Positions 19,794 to 31,805 of a stretch of DNA of 64,000 bases are shown here, one piece after another. Origin of the DNA: Inquilinus sp. Marseille-Q2685 (GTDB taxonomy: Bacteria; Pseudomonadota; Alphaproteobacteria; DSM-16000; Inquilinaceae); the NCBI RefSeq assembly GCF_916619195.1, contig NZ_CAKAKL010000001.1, positions 682,001 to 746,000 on the forward strand, written 5' to 3'. Under the pieces are notes generated by a model. That model was not told the origin of the DNA. It searched no databases and was given only the letters and a program-made list of their open reading frames with translations. Position 1 is the first letter of the stretch. Each line of letters starts with the position of its first letter. Both the position numbers and the translations under genes were made by a program.

Positions 19794-20492
19794 CTACGGG
19801 CACCAGAAGATCTCGACCGGGCGCTCGGACCGGGTCAGCACGGCGCGGATCGGCATCGCCTCGGCCGGGCCGCAGACCAGGGCCGCCTCCAGCACGCGCT
19901 GCTTCCCCGCCCCTTCGATATGAAGACACAGAGTCTCCGCCGCCAGCAAGACCGGCAGCGTCAGGGTGATGCGCGGCTCGCCTGCCGCCGGCGCCCGCAT
20001 GGTCTCCAGCAGCTGGCCGGGGGCCGGGTCCATCGCCCGGGCCAGCCGGTCGCCGCCGGGGAAGAAGGAGGCGGTGTGGCCGTCGTCGCCCATGCCCAGC
20101 ACCGCCGCGGCGAAGGGCAGCGGCAGGGCGGCGATCCGCGCCGTCACCTGCGCCAGCCCGTCCTCGGGCGTCGGCACGTCGACATGCAGCGGCACGAAGC
20201 CGGCCGCCGCGGCCGGGCCCTGCAGCAGATGCGCCCGGACCAGGGCGGCGTTGGAGCGGTCGGAATCCTCCCCCACCCAGCGCTCGTCGACCAGGGTGAC
20301 GTCGATCCGCGTCCATTCGACGGGCTTCTTCGACAGCGCCTCGAAGAACCGGGTCGGGGTGCGCCCGCCGGAGACGGCGAGCGCGGCCCGACCGGATCGG
20401 GACAGCCGCGCCGTCAGCGCGTCGGCGACATGCCCGGCGAGGGCGTCGGCCAGCGCCTCCTTGGTCGGGAAGTCGTGACGCGCGATGGACAT
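19794..20492 (-). CDS. pgl: 6-phosphogluconolactonase
   Basis: 232 residues, normal for the DevB/NagB-like lactonase family. Motifs include LAVSGGRTPTRFFEAL (sugar-phosphate loop), VDERWVGEDSDRSN and GMGDDGHTASFFPG. It hydrolyses 6-phosphogluconolactone from Zwf to 6-phosphogluconate in the cytosol. Its ATG overlaps the zwf stop (TGATG), so translation is coupled. Confidence 0.95.
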   Translation of the reverse strand: MSIARHDFPTKEALADALAGHVADALTARLSRSGRAALAVSGGRTPTRFFEALSKKPVEWTRIDVTLVDERWVGEDSDRSNAALVRAHLLQGPAAAAGFVPLHVDVPTPEDGLAQVTARIAALPLPFAAAVLGMGDDGHTASFFPGGDRLARAMDPAPGQLLETMRAPAAGEPRITLTLPVLLAAETLCLHIEGAGKQRVLEAALVCGPAEAMPIRAVLTRSERPVEIFWCP

Positions 20493-21970
20493 CAGTCCTC
20501 GTCCTCATGCCAGGTGCGGCCGTCGCGCTCGATCAGGGCGATCGCGGCGGACGGCCCCCAGGTGCCGGCGGTGTAGGGCTTCGGCGGCTCCTTCGACGCC
20601 CTCCAGGCCTCGATGATCGGGTCGACCCAGGTCCAGGCCTGCTCGACCTCGTCGCGGCGCATGAACAGGCTCTGGTTGCCGCGCACCACGTCCATCACCA
20701 GCCGCTCATAGGCGTCCGGGTTCCGCACGTTGAAGGCCTCGGCGAAGCTCATGTCCAGCGGCACGTGCTGCAGGCGCATGCCGCCCGGGCCCGGATCCTT
20801 GATCATCAGCCACAGCTTCACGCCCTCGTCGGGCTGCAGCCGGATGACGAGGTGGTTCTGCGAGATGGTGCCGGCCGAGCTGTCGAACACCGAATGCGGG
20901 ATGGCGCGGAAGGTGACGACGATCTCCGACATCCGCGCCGCCAGGCGCTTGCCGGTGCGCAGGTAGAACGGGACGTTGGCCCAGCGCCAGTTCTCGATCT
21001 CCGCCTTCAGCGCGACGAAGGTCTCGGTGTGGCTGGAGGGGTTGCCGAGCTCGTCGAGATAGCCGGGCACGGCGCCCCCGGCCGAGGCGCCGGCGCGGTA
21101 CTGGCCTCGGACGGTGATGGTGTTCACCGTGGCGTCGGAGATCGGCTTCAGCGCCTTCAGCACCTTCAGCTTCTCGTCGCGCAGCGAATCCGCGTCCATC
21201 GAGGTCGGCGGCTCCATGGCGACGAGGCAGAGCAGCTGCAGCATGTGGTTCTGCACCATGTCGCGCAGCGCGCCGGCGCCGTCATAGTAGCCGGCGCGGC
21301 CCTCGACCCCGAGGCTCTCGGCCACGGTGATCTGGACATGGTCGATGTGCGAGGCGTTCCACAGCGGCTCGAACAGGGCGTTGGCGAAGCGCAGCGCCAT
21401 CAGGTTCTGCACCGTCTCCTTCCCGAGGTAGTGATCGATCCGGTAGATCGACTCCTCGGGGAAGACGCGGCCGATGGCGTCGTTCAGCGCCCGGGCCGAC
21501 TCCAGGTCCTTGCCGATCGGCTTCTCGACCACGACGCGGGCCCGCTCGGTCACGAGGCCGTGCTGGCCAAGCTGGCTGCAGATCTCCTCGAACAGGTCGG
21601 GCGAGGTGGCGAGATAGAAGATGCGGATGCGGTCGGCGTTGCCCTGTAGCGCCTCGGCCAGGTCCGGCCAGCCCGTCTGGGCCGTCGCATCGACCGCGAC
21701 ATAGGACAGCCGCGCCAGGAACTCGTCCAGCACCGTGCCGGCCCGCTCCGCCGACGGCACATGCTCCAGGATCGCCTTGCGGGCGAAGTCGCGGAACTCC
21801 GTATCCGACATCGGCCGCCGCGACGTGCCGATGATCCTCGCCCCCGGCGGCACCTGCCCGGCCTTGTCGCGCTCATAGAGCGCCGGCAGCAGCTTGCGCT
21901 GGGACAGGTCTCCCGTCGCGCCGAACACGACGATGTCGAACGGCTCCACGGCGATGACGCGCGCGATCAT
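20492..21970 (-). CDS. zwf: Glucose-6-phosphate dehydrogenase
   Basis: 492-residue NAD(P)-dependent enzyme. It has the nucleotide loop FGATGDLSQRKLLPAL at the N-terminus and the active-site signature RIDHYLGKE with the catalytic histidine. It is the first gene of the zwf-pgl-edd operon that feeds the Entner-Doudoroff pathway. GAGG lies 9 nt upstream of the ATG. The upstream gap to the Clp gene has no obvious HexR-like box. Confidence 0.96.
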   Translation of the reverse strand: MIARVIAVEPFDIVVFGATGDLSQRKLLPALYERDKAGQVPPGARIIGTSRRPMSDTEFRDFARKAILEHVPSAERAGTVLDEFLARLSYVAVDATAQTGWPDLAEALQGNADRIRIFYLATSPDLFEEICSQLGQHGLVTERARVVVEKPIGKDLESARALNDAIGRVFPEESIYRIDHYLGKETVQNLMALRFANALFEPLWNASHIDHVQITVAESLGVEGRAGYYDGAGALRDMVQNHMLQLLCLVAMEPPTSMDADSLRDEKLKVLKALKPISDATVNTITVRGQYRAGASAGGAVPGYLDELGNPSSHTETFVALKAEIENWRWANVPFYLRTGKRLAARMSEIVVTFRAIPHSVFDSSAGTISQNHLVIRLQPDEGVKLWLMIKDPGPGGMRLQHVPLDMSFAEAFNVRNPDAYERLVMDVVRGNQSLFMRRDEVEQAWTWVDPIIEAWRASKEPPKPYTAGTWGPSAAIALIERDGRTWHEDED

Positions 21971-22111
21971 GTATCCAACCCTCGATCACATCGAGCCGCT
22001 GTTATCGACGGGTCGGCGGCCGAGTGCCAGCGGGAAATGCGGGCCGAGGGCCGGCCCGGCGCATGCGTCGGTTGAGTCAGGCGCGGGTGCGGCCCGTCGC
22101 CGCCCCGCGCT

Positions 22112-22128
22112 TGCCCAAACGCTGGGCA
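22112..22128. terminator. Hairpin downstream of the Clp gene
   Basis: TGCCCA at 22112-22117 pairs with TGGGCA at 22123-22128 around a 5-nt loop, 13 nt past the end of the Clp gene on its strand and upstream of zwf. There is no T tract, so terminator function is tentative. Confidence 0.3.
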
Positions 22129-22140
22129 GATGCCCAGAAA

Positions 22141-25005
<2,865 letters not shown>

Positions 25006-25169
25006 GGTGACGTCTCCACTCCGGGTCCGGATCGGCCTTCGGCCTGTTGCGGGACGGCCCGGGCACGCGTCCGGGTCGGAAGATGGGCTGCTCCCCCTGT
25101 CCCCGCCAACGTCTGGCGTCGGCGGCGGTTCCGGCATGAGGCCCGATGTCCCCGCCGAAACGCGAATTT

Positions 25170-25202
25170 AAGCATCGCCCCGGCAGCATCCCTTCGGTCA
25201 AG
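25170..25202 (-). promoter_or_regulatory. Possible promoter upstream of the Clp gene
   Basis: On the minus strand CTTGACC (TTGACC at 25201-25196) is followed by an AT-rich stretch GCTTAAATT. The 249-nt gap before the Clp gene also contains several G/C-rich short repeats. The -10 spacing is not canonical, so the exact promoter is uncertain. Confidence 0.25.
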
Positions 25203-25254
25203 TCGGAACGAACGCTGCAGGTGGGCTGAACATCGCCGCGGCAGGCCACAGCCC

Positions 25255-25890
25255 TCAGCCCCGGCAAGCCAGCCGGCGGAAGGCCGAAGGCCGCGTCGGG
25301 TCGTCGAGGCGCCGGCGGATCGCCGCGGCGCAATCCAGAGGGCTGAGCACGGAAGTGTCGACCTCGAGATCGTAGATCCCGGGGCGATGCACCTCGCGCT
25401 GCCAGCGCAGCACCGCCTCCGGCACCGGGTCCTCCGCGGGGCCGGCCACGTACTCGCCCTCACGCCCCGGCTGCCCCGCCCGGTGCCGGCGCATGATCTC
25501 CTCGACCGGGCAACGGATCCCGACCAGGAGCGCCGGCAGGCCGAGCAGACGCCGGGCACAGTCGCGGAGGACGCCGCGGGGCACGGCATAGGCGTCGTGG
25601 AAGCCGACATCGACCACCACGTTCAGCCCGAGCCGGCTGTGCGCCGCGACCGATTCGACGAGTGCGGCATAGAATACCTGCACCCACGCCTCGATCTCCG
25701 GCCGCTCGCCTCCGGGCCGCAGCCCGATCCCGGGCCGGCAGCGCGGCGGCGTCATGTGCCGGGCATGAACATCGACGCCCAGATTCATCCAGGGGCCGTC
25801 GTCCCACTCCTGCATCGCCGCGACGATGCTCGACTTGCCCGAGCGAGGCGCGCCGTTGAGGACGACGATCCATCCAGGCTCCTGGGCCAT
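25255..25890 (-). CDS. Chloramphenicol phosphotransferase-like P-loop kinase
   Basis: 211 residues with a P-loop GAPRSGKSS at residues 13-21 and a GVDVH segment where CPT enzymes have their catalytic aspartate. The C-terminal EVHRPGIYDLEVDTS also resembles this family. CPT-type proteins phosphorylate small hydroxylated compounds; most chromosomal members have unknown substrates, so resistance should not be assumed. It starts 22 nt after the PhyH-family gene and is probably cotranscribed with it. Confidence 0.75.
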   Translation of the reverse strand: MAQEPGWIVVLNGAPRSGKSSIVAAMQEWDDGPWMNLGVDVHARHMTPPRCRPGIGLRPGGERPEIEAWVQVFYAALVESVAAHSRLGLNVVVDVGFHDAYAVPRGVLRDCARRLLGLPALLVGIRCPVEEIMRRHRAGQPGREGEYVAGPAEDPVPEAVLRWQREVHRPGIYDLEVDTSVLSPLDCAAAIRRRLDDPTRPSAFRRLACRG

Positions 25891-25912
25891 TCGCCTGCTC
25901 CCGCTTCCCGGC

Positions 25913-26608
25913 CTAAAGGCCCGCCCACTCCAGGCCGCCGGGCAGCGCCCCTGCGGCGAAATCCACCTGCAGCACCCGGCGGCGGGCCGGCTGCCGGGCC
26001 GCCTCCGATGCGTGCAGGATCGGCGTCGCGTAGATCCAGATGTCGCCGGCCTCGGCGACGCATGCCGCGATGCCGCAGCGGCGGACGGCGCCTGCGATCT
26101 CCGTTTCCGGGACTCGGCCAAGGTGGTGCGACCCGGGCGCCACCAGCAGCGGTGCGTTGGTGACCGGCACCGGATCGAGATGGACGCGCAGCGTCACCAT
26201 GCCTGCCAGCACCGCGAAAGGCGGGGCGACATGGAGCTGGCCGTCCTTGACCGTCCAGGGGCCGAAGCCGTCGACCTCGACGCGCCGCATCACCGAGACG
26301 GTTCGATCCTGATGCCAGGCGAGCGCCCAGTTGGCGGCCGGAGTCTTGTCGAACAGGATCGCGCGGACCGGGCGCGCCGCGCTGCCCAGGACCGCGGCGG
26401 CCGCCGCCCCAACCGGCCCATCCGCCGCCAGAAGGGGCCGCAGGGCGGGGAGTCCCCGCAGCCGGATGCCCGCGCGGTTCGTCGGCAGGCCGGCGAACGT
26501 GGCCTCGAGACCGTCCAGATCGGCCTTCGTCAGCGCCGATGCGCGGCGCTGTGCGCCGTGCGGCGAGAAGCGCAGCGCATTCGGGTCGGGCCAGTCGGAC
26601 GAAGCCAT
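25913..26608 (-). CDS. Phytanoyl-CoA dioxygenase (PhyH) family protein
   Basis: 231-residue Fe(II)/2-oxoglutarate oxygenase-like protein. The metal facial triad is represented by WHQDR (His, Asp) and a distal ILHAS histidine, with RRRVLQ supplying the 2-oxoglutarate arginine. The bacterial PhyH families hydroxylate diverse small molecules; no substrate is evident. Its partner is a CPT-like kinase 22 nt downstream. Confidence 0.82.
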   Translation of the reverse strand: MASSDWPDPNALRFSPHGAQRRASALTKADLDGLEATFAGLPTNRAGIRLRGLPALRPLLAADGPVGAAAAAVLGSAARPVRAILFDKTPAANWALAWHQDRTVSVMRRVEVDGFGPWTVKDGQLHVAPPFAVLAGMVTLRVHLDPVPVTNAPLLVAPGSHHLGRVPETEIAGAVRRCGIAACVAEAGDIWIYATPILHASEAARQPARRRVLQVDFAAGALPGGLEWAGL

Positions 26609-26759
26609 GTCCTCACCTAAGGCGAGGCGGCGGCGCAGTGCAAGCCCGCCGTCCGGGACGGGCCGCGTCGCTCCAAGGTCGGGTGGGCCGCGACCGATCC
26701 GACAGTTGCGGCCCGCCCGGCAGATCGGTCAGGCTGTCGCCAACAGCCGGGAGTCGCGG

Positions 26760-27413
26760 ATGAGCGGTTCGATCCAGACCTTTCTGCTCACCCTCTCCGC
26801 CCTGTTCTCGATCGTGAACCCGATCGGGGCCGCCCTGATCTTCAGCCAGATCACCGCCGACCGGTCGCATGGCGAGCGCCTGCGGCTGGCGCGCAAGATC
26901 GGCGTCTACTCCGCCCTGGTGATGCTGGGGGCGCTGTGGGGCGGCGCCTACGTCCTCAGCTTCTTCGGCATCAGCCTGTCGGCGCTGCGCATCGCCGGCG
27001 GGCTGATCGTCGCCGCCAGCGCCTGGCGGCTGCTGCAGTCGCCCGAGCAGCAGGAGGAGCGCAAGCAGGAGCAGGCATCCGAGGCCGAGGGCATCGACGC
27101 GGTCGCCTTCTACCCGCTGACCATGCCCTTCACCACCGGCCCCGGCACCATCTCCGTCGCGATCGCCATCGGCTCGAACCTGCCGGTCGGTGAGCCGAAT
27201 TTCCTGCCCTTCGTGCTCGGCGCCTCGGCCGCGGCCCTGGTGATCGCCATCGGCGTCTGGATCGCCTACGCCTCGGCCGACCGGCTGGTCGCGTTGCTCG
27301 GGCAGTCCCAGGTCCGGGTGCTGTCCCGGCTGATGGCCTTCCTGCTGCTGTGCGTCGGCACCCAGATCACGCTGGGCGGCATCAGCGACTTCGTCCATTC
27401 GCTGGCCCCCTGA
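26760..27413 (+). CDS. MarC family integral membrane protein
   Basis: 217 residues with six hydrophobic segments. The family motifs are NPIGAALIF in the first span and PLTMPFTTGPGTISVAI in the middle. MarC proteins (formerly thought to be antibiotic-resistance proteins) have no firmly known function and sit in the inner membrane. The start at 26760 follows CGGGAG. It is monocistronic, head-to-head with the PhyH gene. Confidence 0.88.
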   Translation: MSGSIQTFLLTLSALFSIVNPIGAALIFSQITADRSHGERLRLARKIGVYSALVMLGALWGGAYVLSFFGISLSALRIAGGLIVAASAWRLLQSPEQQEERKQEQASEAEGIDAVAFYPLTMPFTTGPGTISVAIAIGSNLPVGEPNFLPFVLGASAAALVIAIGVWIAYASADRLVALLGQSQVRVLSRLMAFLLLCVGTQITLGGISDFVHSLAP

Positions 27414-27503
27414 CGCCGCGATCCGGCCGCCCGGCTCCGCCCTTGCTTTCGCCGGTTCGGATAATTAGCAATATGGCTAAGTTCCGAAACCAGGAGAGAC
27501 GAG

Positions 27504-28448
27504 ATGGCCGAGCTGCGGGTGGACCGGGACGGCATCGCTCGGATCGAGCCGCTGATCCGGCCGCATATCCGTCGGACGCCGGCGGTCGAGACGGCGGGAC
27601 GCGATTTCGGCATCGACGCCGGCCCGATCACGCTGAAGCTAGAGCTGCTGCAGCATGCCGGGTCGTTCAAGACCCGCGGCGCCTTCGCCAACCTGCTGAC
27701 CCGCGACGTGCCTGCGGCCGGTGTCGCCGCGGCGTCGGGCGGCAATCACGGCGCGGCGGTGGCCCATGCCGCGGCGTCGCTGGGCCTGCCGGCGCGGATC
27801 TTCGTGCCCAGCATCTCCTCCCCCGCCAAGATCGAGCGGATCCGCCGCACCGGCGCCGAGCTGGTGGTCGGCGGCGACCGCTATGCCGATGCGCTGGCCG
27901 CCTGCGACGCCTGGGTCGCCGCCACCGGCGCGCTGTCGGTCCACGCCTTCGACCAGGCGGAGACCATGCTGGGCCAGGGCACGCTGGCGCTGGAGCTGGA
28001 GAGCCAGGCGCCGGATCTCGACACGGTCCTGGTCGGGGTCGGTGGCGGCGGGCTGATCGGCGGCATCGCCGCCTGGTATGCCGGGCGGGTCAAGGTGGTC
28101 GGGGTCGAGCCGGAGGCCTCGCCCACCCTGCACCGCGCCTTCGCGGCCGGCCGGCCGGTCGATGCCGAGACCGGCGGCATCGCCGCCGACAGCCTTGCGC
28201 CGAAGCGGATCGGCGAGCGGATCTTCCCGGTGCTGCGGCAGCATGGGACGGCCGCGGTGCTGGTCACGGACGAGGCGATCCGGGAGGCGCAGCGGGCCCT
28301 GTGGCAGGGTCTGCGAATCGTCGCCGAGCCGGGCGGGGCCGCCGCCTTCGCGGCGCTGCTGTCCGGCCGCTACCGTCCGGCCCCGGGCGAGCGGGTCGGC
28401 GTCGTGGTCAGCGGCGGCAACACCACCGCGGTGGATTTCGATCGCTGA
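27504..28448 (+). CDS. Threonine/serine dehydratase-like PLP enzyme
   Basis: 314-residue fold-type II PLP enzyme. The PLP lysine lies in AGSFKTRGA, a phosphate-binding GVGGGGLIGG loop is present, and SGGNH is the substrate loop. Length matches catabolic threonine dehydratase or serine racemase-like proteins without the C-terminal ACT regulatory domain. It probably deaminates L-threonine or L-serine to a 2-oxo acid; hydroxyaspartate or other substrates are possible. It is preceded by AGGAGAGACGAG. Confidence 0.85.
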   Translation: MAELRVDRDGIARIEPLIRPHIRRTPAVETAGRDFGIDAGPITLKLELLQHAGSFKTRGAFANLLTRDVPAAGVAAASGGNHGAAVAHAAASLGLPARIFVPSISSPAKIERIRRTGAELVVGGDRYADALAACDAWVAATGALSVHAFDQAETMLGQGTLALELESQAPDLDTVLVGVGGGGLIGGIAAWYAGRVKVVGVEPEASPTLHRAFAAGRPVDAETGGIAADSLAPKRIGERIFPVLRQHGTAAVLVTDEAIREAQRALWQGLRIVAEPGGAAAFAALLSGRYRPAPGERVGVVVSGGNTTAVDFDR

Positions 28449-28883
28449 AGGCCTGCCCGGTCGGGCCTGGGAACGGTCACGCCGGGCCGGGATCGGATTC
28501 GCACCGCCGCCTCCGCCGACTCCTCTCCGCCGTCGGGGACTTCCCGCATCGACCGGCCGCATGGATGGAGGACTGGCGGCCCCCCGACAAGGACTCCGTC
28601 CCGCACGGACGGAGTCTCCCGAACCGATTCAGTCGCCGCGAGCGGCGGAACCGGGTTGAATGAGCAGAAGTCAAGCAACAATCATGCTGCGAGTCGATTA
28701 CAATTCGATCCCGATCGGATTTTGAAGGAAACAGGGACAGGACCGAAAACTTTTTTCTGAATCCCATGGAACCTTATGGCTGTTCTCGGCTTGTGGCATT
28801 GATCGCAAGCAGAGCAACCTCATGGCTGTAAGGACAACCCGGTGCTCGACCGCGGGACTGCAGGGCAGGATGGGAGAAACGTG
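28449..28883. other. 435-nt intergenic region before mucR
   Basis: There is no gene here. It contains a perfect hairpin (GACTCCGTC at 28592-28600 with GACGGAGTC at 28608-28616) that may end the upstream transcript. Next comes an AT-rich stretch from about 28670 to 28770 including a CGATC-CC-GATCG inverted repeat (28706-28717) and a run of seven T. It probably contains the promoter and self-regulatory sites of mucR; MucR-type proteins bind AT-rich DNA. Confidence 0.5.
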
Positions 28884-29402
28884 ATGTCGACGCTGAGCGA
28901 CGAGATTCTGAAGTTCACCAAGGAGATCATCGTTGCCCACGTTTCCCACAACGCGGTGGACAGCGAGAGCCTGCCAGATCTCATCCGGAACGTGCACCTG
29001 TCGCTGATCGAAGCCCGCAATGCGGCCATCCAGCGGGATCCGGCGATGGTTTCGGACATCGAGCCGGCTGCAAACGCCAAGGAGAGCGGCAGGATACAGG
29101 ACACCCCCGCGGCCACTTCGATTCACCCCGTTCCGGCCGTGCCCATCGCGGAGTCGGTGACCCCGGACTACATCATCTGCCTGGAGGATGGCCGGCCCTT
29201 CAAGATGATGAAGCGCTGGCTGCGCGCCACCTACGGCATGACGCCGGAGCAGTACCGCGCCAAGTGGAACCTGCCGGCGGACTATCCGATGGTGGCGCCG
29301 AACTACGCCCGGTCGAAGTCGGTCTATGCCAAGGCCCAGGGCCTGGGCACCGAGAAGCTCCGCCGCCGCGCCGGCAAGCAGCGGTCCCGCCGCACCGCCT
29401 GA
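28884..29402 (+). CDS. mucR: MucR/Ros-family regulator with degenerate zinc finger
   Basis: 172-residue regulator. The C-terminal half is clearly MucR: CLEDGRPFKMMKRW, TPEQYRAKWNLPADYPMVAPNYA and a basic tail. MucR proteins are H-NS-like repressors of many surface and virulence genes in alphaproteobacteria. Of the usual Cys-Asp-His-His zinc ligands, Cys99 and Asp102 are kept, but the histidines are Trp112 and Thr116. The start at 28884 is supported by GGGAG 8 nt upstream. The N-terminal domain could mediate oligomers. It is long compared with the ~140-residue family norm because of an Ala/Pro-rich linker. Confidence 0.87.
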   Translation: MSTLSDEILKFTKEIIVAHVSHNAVDSESLPDLIRNVHLSLIEARNAAIQRDPAMVSDIEPAANAKESGRIQDTPAATSIHPVPAVPIAESVTPDYIICLEDGRPFKMMKRWLRATYGMTPEQYRAKWNLPADYPMVAPNYARSKSVYAKAQGLGTEKLRRRAGKQRSRRTA

Positions 29403-29453
29403 ACTCGTTCGCACATGGCCGGAGCCCTCCCGCAGGAGGGCTCCGGCAAGGAC

Positions 29454-30884
29454 TCAGGCGGCCTCGTAGCCGATCACGCCCTTGATCTCGAGGAACTCCT
29501 CGAGGCCGAACTCGGCATATTCGCGGCCGTTGCCCGACTGCTTGTAGCCGCCGAAAGGCGCGGCGGTGTCCCAGGCCGGGTAGTTGATGTGGACATTGCC
29601 GACGCGCAGCTGCGACGCCACCTTGCGCGCCCGCTCCAGGCTGCCCGACTGGACATAGGCGGCGAGGCCGTAGGGGGTGTCGTTGGCCAGCTCGATCGCC
29701 TGCTCCTCGGTTTCGTAGGTCAGGATCGACAGCACCGGGCCGAAGATCTCCTCCCGCGCGATCGTCATGTCCGGCGTCACCCGGGCGAAGACGGTCGGGC
29801 GGACGAAATAGCCGCGGTTCAGCCCCTCCGGCCGGCCGGGGCCGCCGGCTACCAGCTCCGCCCCCTCGGCGATGCCGGCCTCGATCAAGCGCTGGATCTT
29901 GTCGTATTGCAGCTGGCTGACCACCGGGCCGAGCTGGGTGTCAGGCGCGTCGGCGGGGCCGACCTTGAAGCTCTCGGCCGCCGCCTTGGCATAGCCGATC
30001 GCCTCGTCCTCGCGGTCGAGCGGCACGAACAGCCGGGTCGGGGCGTTGCAGGACTGGCCGCTGTTGCCGAAGCAGCCGGCGACGCCCTTGGTCACCGCCC
30101 GCTTCAGATCGGCGTCCGACAGGATGATGTTGGCCGACTTGCCGCCCAGCTCCTGATGCACCCGCTTGACCGTGTCGGCCGCGGCCTTGGCCACCAGGAT
30201 GCCGGCGCGGGTCGAGCCGGTGAAGGACACCATGTCGACGTCGGGATGGCTGGAGATCGCGGCGCCGACCGTCGGCCCGTCGCCGTTCACCAGGTTGAAC
30301 ACGCCCTTCGGCACGCCGGCCTCGTGCAGGATCTCGGCGAAGATGACGGCGTCCAGCGGCGCGATCTCGCTCGGCTTCAGCACCATGGTGCAGCCGGCCG
30401 CCAAAGCCGGGCCGACCTTGCAGGTGATCTGGTTCAGGGGCCAGTTCCAGGGCGTGATCATGCCGACCACGCCGACCGGCTCCTTCACCACCATCGAGGT
30501 GCCCTTGGGCCGCTCGAACTGGAAGGTCTCCAGCGCCTCGATGATCCGGGTCAGGTGCGCCTCGCCGGCCCAGGTCTGGGAATCGAGCGCGAACTTCCGC
30601 GGCGCGCCCATCTCGCGCGACACGGCCAGCGCGATGTCGGGGGCGCGGCGCTTGTAGATCTCGAGGATCCGGCGCAGCAGGGCCAGGCGTTCCTCGCGGC
30701 TGGTGCGGGCGAAGGCCGGGAAGGCCCGTTTCGCCGCCGCCACCGCGCGGTCGACGTCGGCGGCCGAGCCGAGCGAGATCTGGGCGAAGGGCTCCTCGGT
30801 CGAGGGGTCGATCACGTCGAGCGTCTTCGGCGTGACCGGGTCGACCCATGCGCCGTCGATGTAGAATTGCAGTTCGTGCGCCAT
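29454..30884 (-). CDS. NAD(P)-dependent aldehyde dehydrogenase family protein
   Basis: 476 residues. The catalytic cysteine lies in NSGQSCNAPT, the general-base glutamate in ELGGKSA, and the NAD site in PWNWPLNQ with FTGST. It resembles broad-specificity cytosolic aldehyde dehydrogenases that oxidise aldehydes to acids. It is convergent with mucR and has no partner gene. The ATG has GAGG 5 nt upstream. Specific substrate is not predicted. Confidence 0.92.
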   Translation of the reverse strand: MAHELQFYIDGAWVDPVTPKTLDVIDPSTEEPFAQISLGSAADVDRAVAAAKRAFPAFARTSREERLALLRRILEIYKRRAPDIALAVSREMGAPRKFALDSQTWAGEAHLTRIIEALETFQFERPKGTSMVVKEPVGVVGMITPWNWPLNQITCKVGPALAAGCTMVLKPSEIAPLDAVIFAEILHEAGVPKGVFNLVNGDGPTVGAAISSHPDVDMVSFTGSTRAGILVAKAAADTVKRVHQELGGKSANIILSDADLKRAVTKGVAGCFGNSGQSCNAPTRLFVPLDREDEAIGYAKAAAESFKVGPADAPDTQLGPVVSQLQYDKIQRLIEAGIAEGAELVAGGPGRPEGLNRGYFVRPTVFARVTPDMTIAREEIFGPVLSILTYETEEQAIELANDTPYGLAAYVQSGSLERARKVASQLRVGNVHINYPAWDTAAPFGGYKQSGNGREYAEFGLEEFLEIKGVIGYEAA

Positions 30885-31046
30885 CAGAACCTCGTTCGGT
30901 CGTGGGGCGGAGGGGAGCCGAAGGCCCTGCCCTCCGTCGCTTCCGTCGCCTCCCGCGACGGGCTGAGGAACGTTAGAACAGGCTTCGGGGGGCGGGGAAG
31001 CTCCGGCGGTGATGAGCGGCCATGCGCGCGCCCTGCCCTGTGCCCG

Positions 31047-31805
31047 TCAGGTCGCCTCGGCCTGCTTGCGCCGGGCCCGCTCCGACCGCACGGCGTATCC
31101 CACGCCGAAGAGCAGCAGCGCCGCCAGGCCGAACCAGGTGACGGCGTAGACCAGGTGGCTGTTCGGGAAGGAAATCACCGTCAGCCCGCCGATCGGCAGC
31201 CCGCCCGGATTGGGCGCGGCGTCGGCGTCGATGAAATAGGGCGCGACATTCGTCAGCCCGCGGGCCGCGGCGATGGCGGCGACGTCGCGGGAGTACCAGC
31301 GCTCTTCCGCCGGTTCGTTCGAGCGCAGGAAGCCGCCCTTCGGCTCGGTGATGCGCAGCAGCCCGGTGACGGTGACGGGGCCTTCGGCCTGCCCCGCCGC
31401 CCGGGTCGCCGGGTCGCGGTTCTCCGTCGGCACGAAGCCCCGGTTGACCAGGACCACCGTGCCGTCCGCCGTCTGCAGCGGGGTCATCACCCAGTAGCCG
31501 GCCCCCTTGGCCGTCGAGGCGACGACCTGGGCCTCGCGGTCGTTCAGGAAACGGCCGGAGACGCGGACATGCCGGTACTCGTCCCGGTCCGCGGTGACCC
31601 GGGCCCAGTCGGCCGGGCCCGGCGGGGCCGACGGCTCGGCCGCGACGCGCTGGTCGACCCGGGCGATCAGGTCGAGCTTCCAGGCCCGCCGCTCGACCTG
31701 CCAGACGCCGAGCGCCAGGAGGCCGAGGAACACAGCGAGCGCCGCCGCCCCGAGGACGACCAGGGCGGCGGTCGAGCGAGGCCGATGTGCCTCGCCCTGC
31801 GTCAC
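31047..31805 (-). CDS. SURF1 family oxidase-assembly protein
   Basis: 252 residues with an N-terminal and a C-terminal transmembrane helix flanking a periplasmic domain, as in SURF1/Shy1. Typical motifs are GVWQVERRAWK, GYWVMTPLQ, VNRGFVP and the second helix ending in a basic tail. SURF1 aids heme a/o insertion in oxidases. The start is a GTG overlapping the cyoD stop (GTGA), so it belongs to the quinol oxidase operon. SURF1 in quinol oxidase operons is known in Paracoccus (Surf1q). Confidence 0.87.
   Translation of the reverse strand: MTQGEAHRPRSTAALVVLGAAALAVFLGLLALGVWQVERRAWKLDLIARVDQRVAAEPSAPPGPADWARVTADRDEYRHVRVSGRFLNDREAQVVASTAKGAGYWVMTPLQTADGTVVLVNRGFVPTENRDPATRAAGQAEGPVTVTGLLRITEPKGGFLRSNEPAEERWYSRDVAAIAAARGLTNVAPYFIDADAAPNPGGLPIGGLTVISFPNSHLVYAVTWFGLAALLLFGVGYAVRSERARRKQAEAT

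Noticed and set aside
25255-25890. Antibiotic resistance gene (chloramphenicol phosphotransferase)
   Set aside because: Only family-level similarity; most chromosomal members have other or unknown substrates and nothing in the context indicates resistance.
28684-28725. 13-codon leader peptide before mucR
   Set aside because: A short frame exists (MLRVDYNSIPIGF) but it has no ribosome site, and short chance frames are common.
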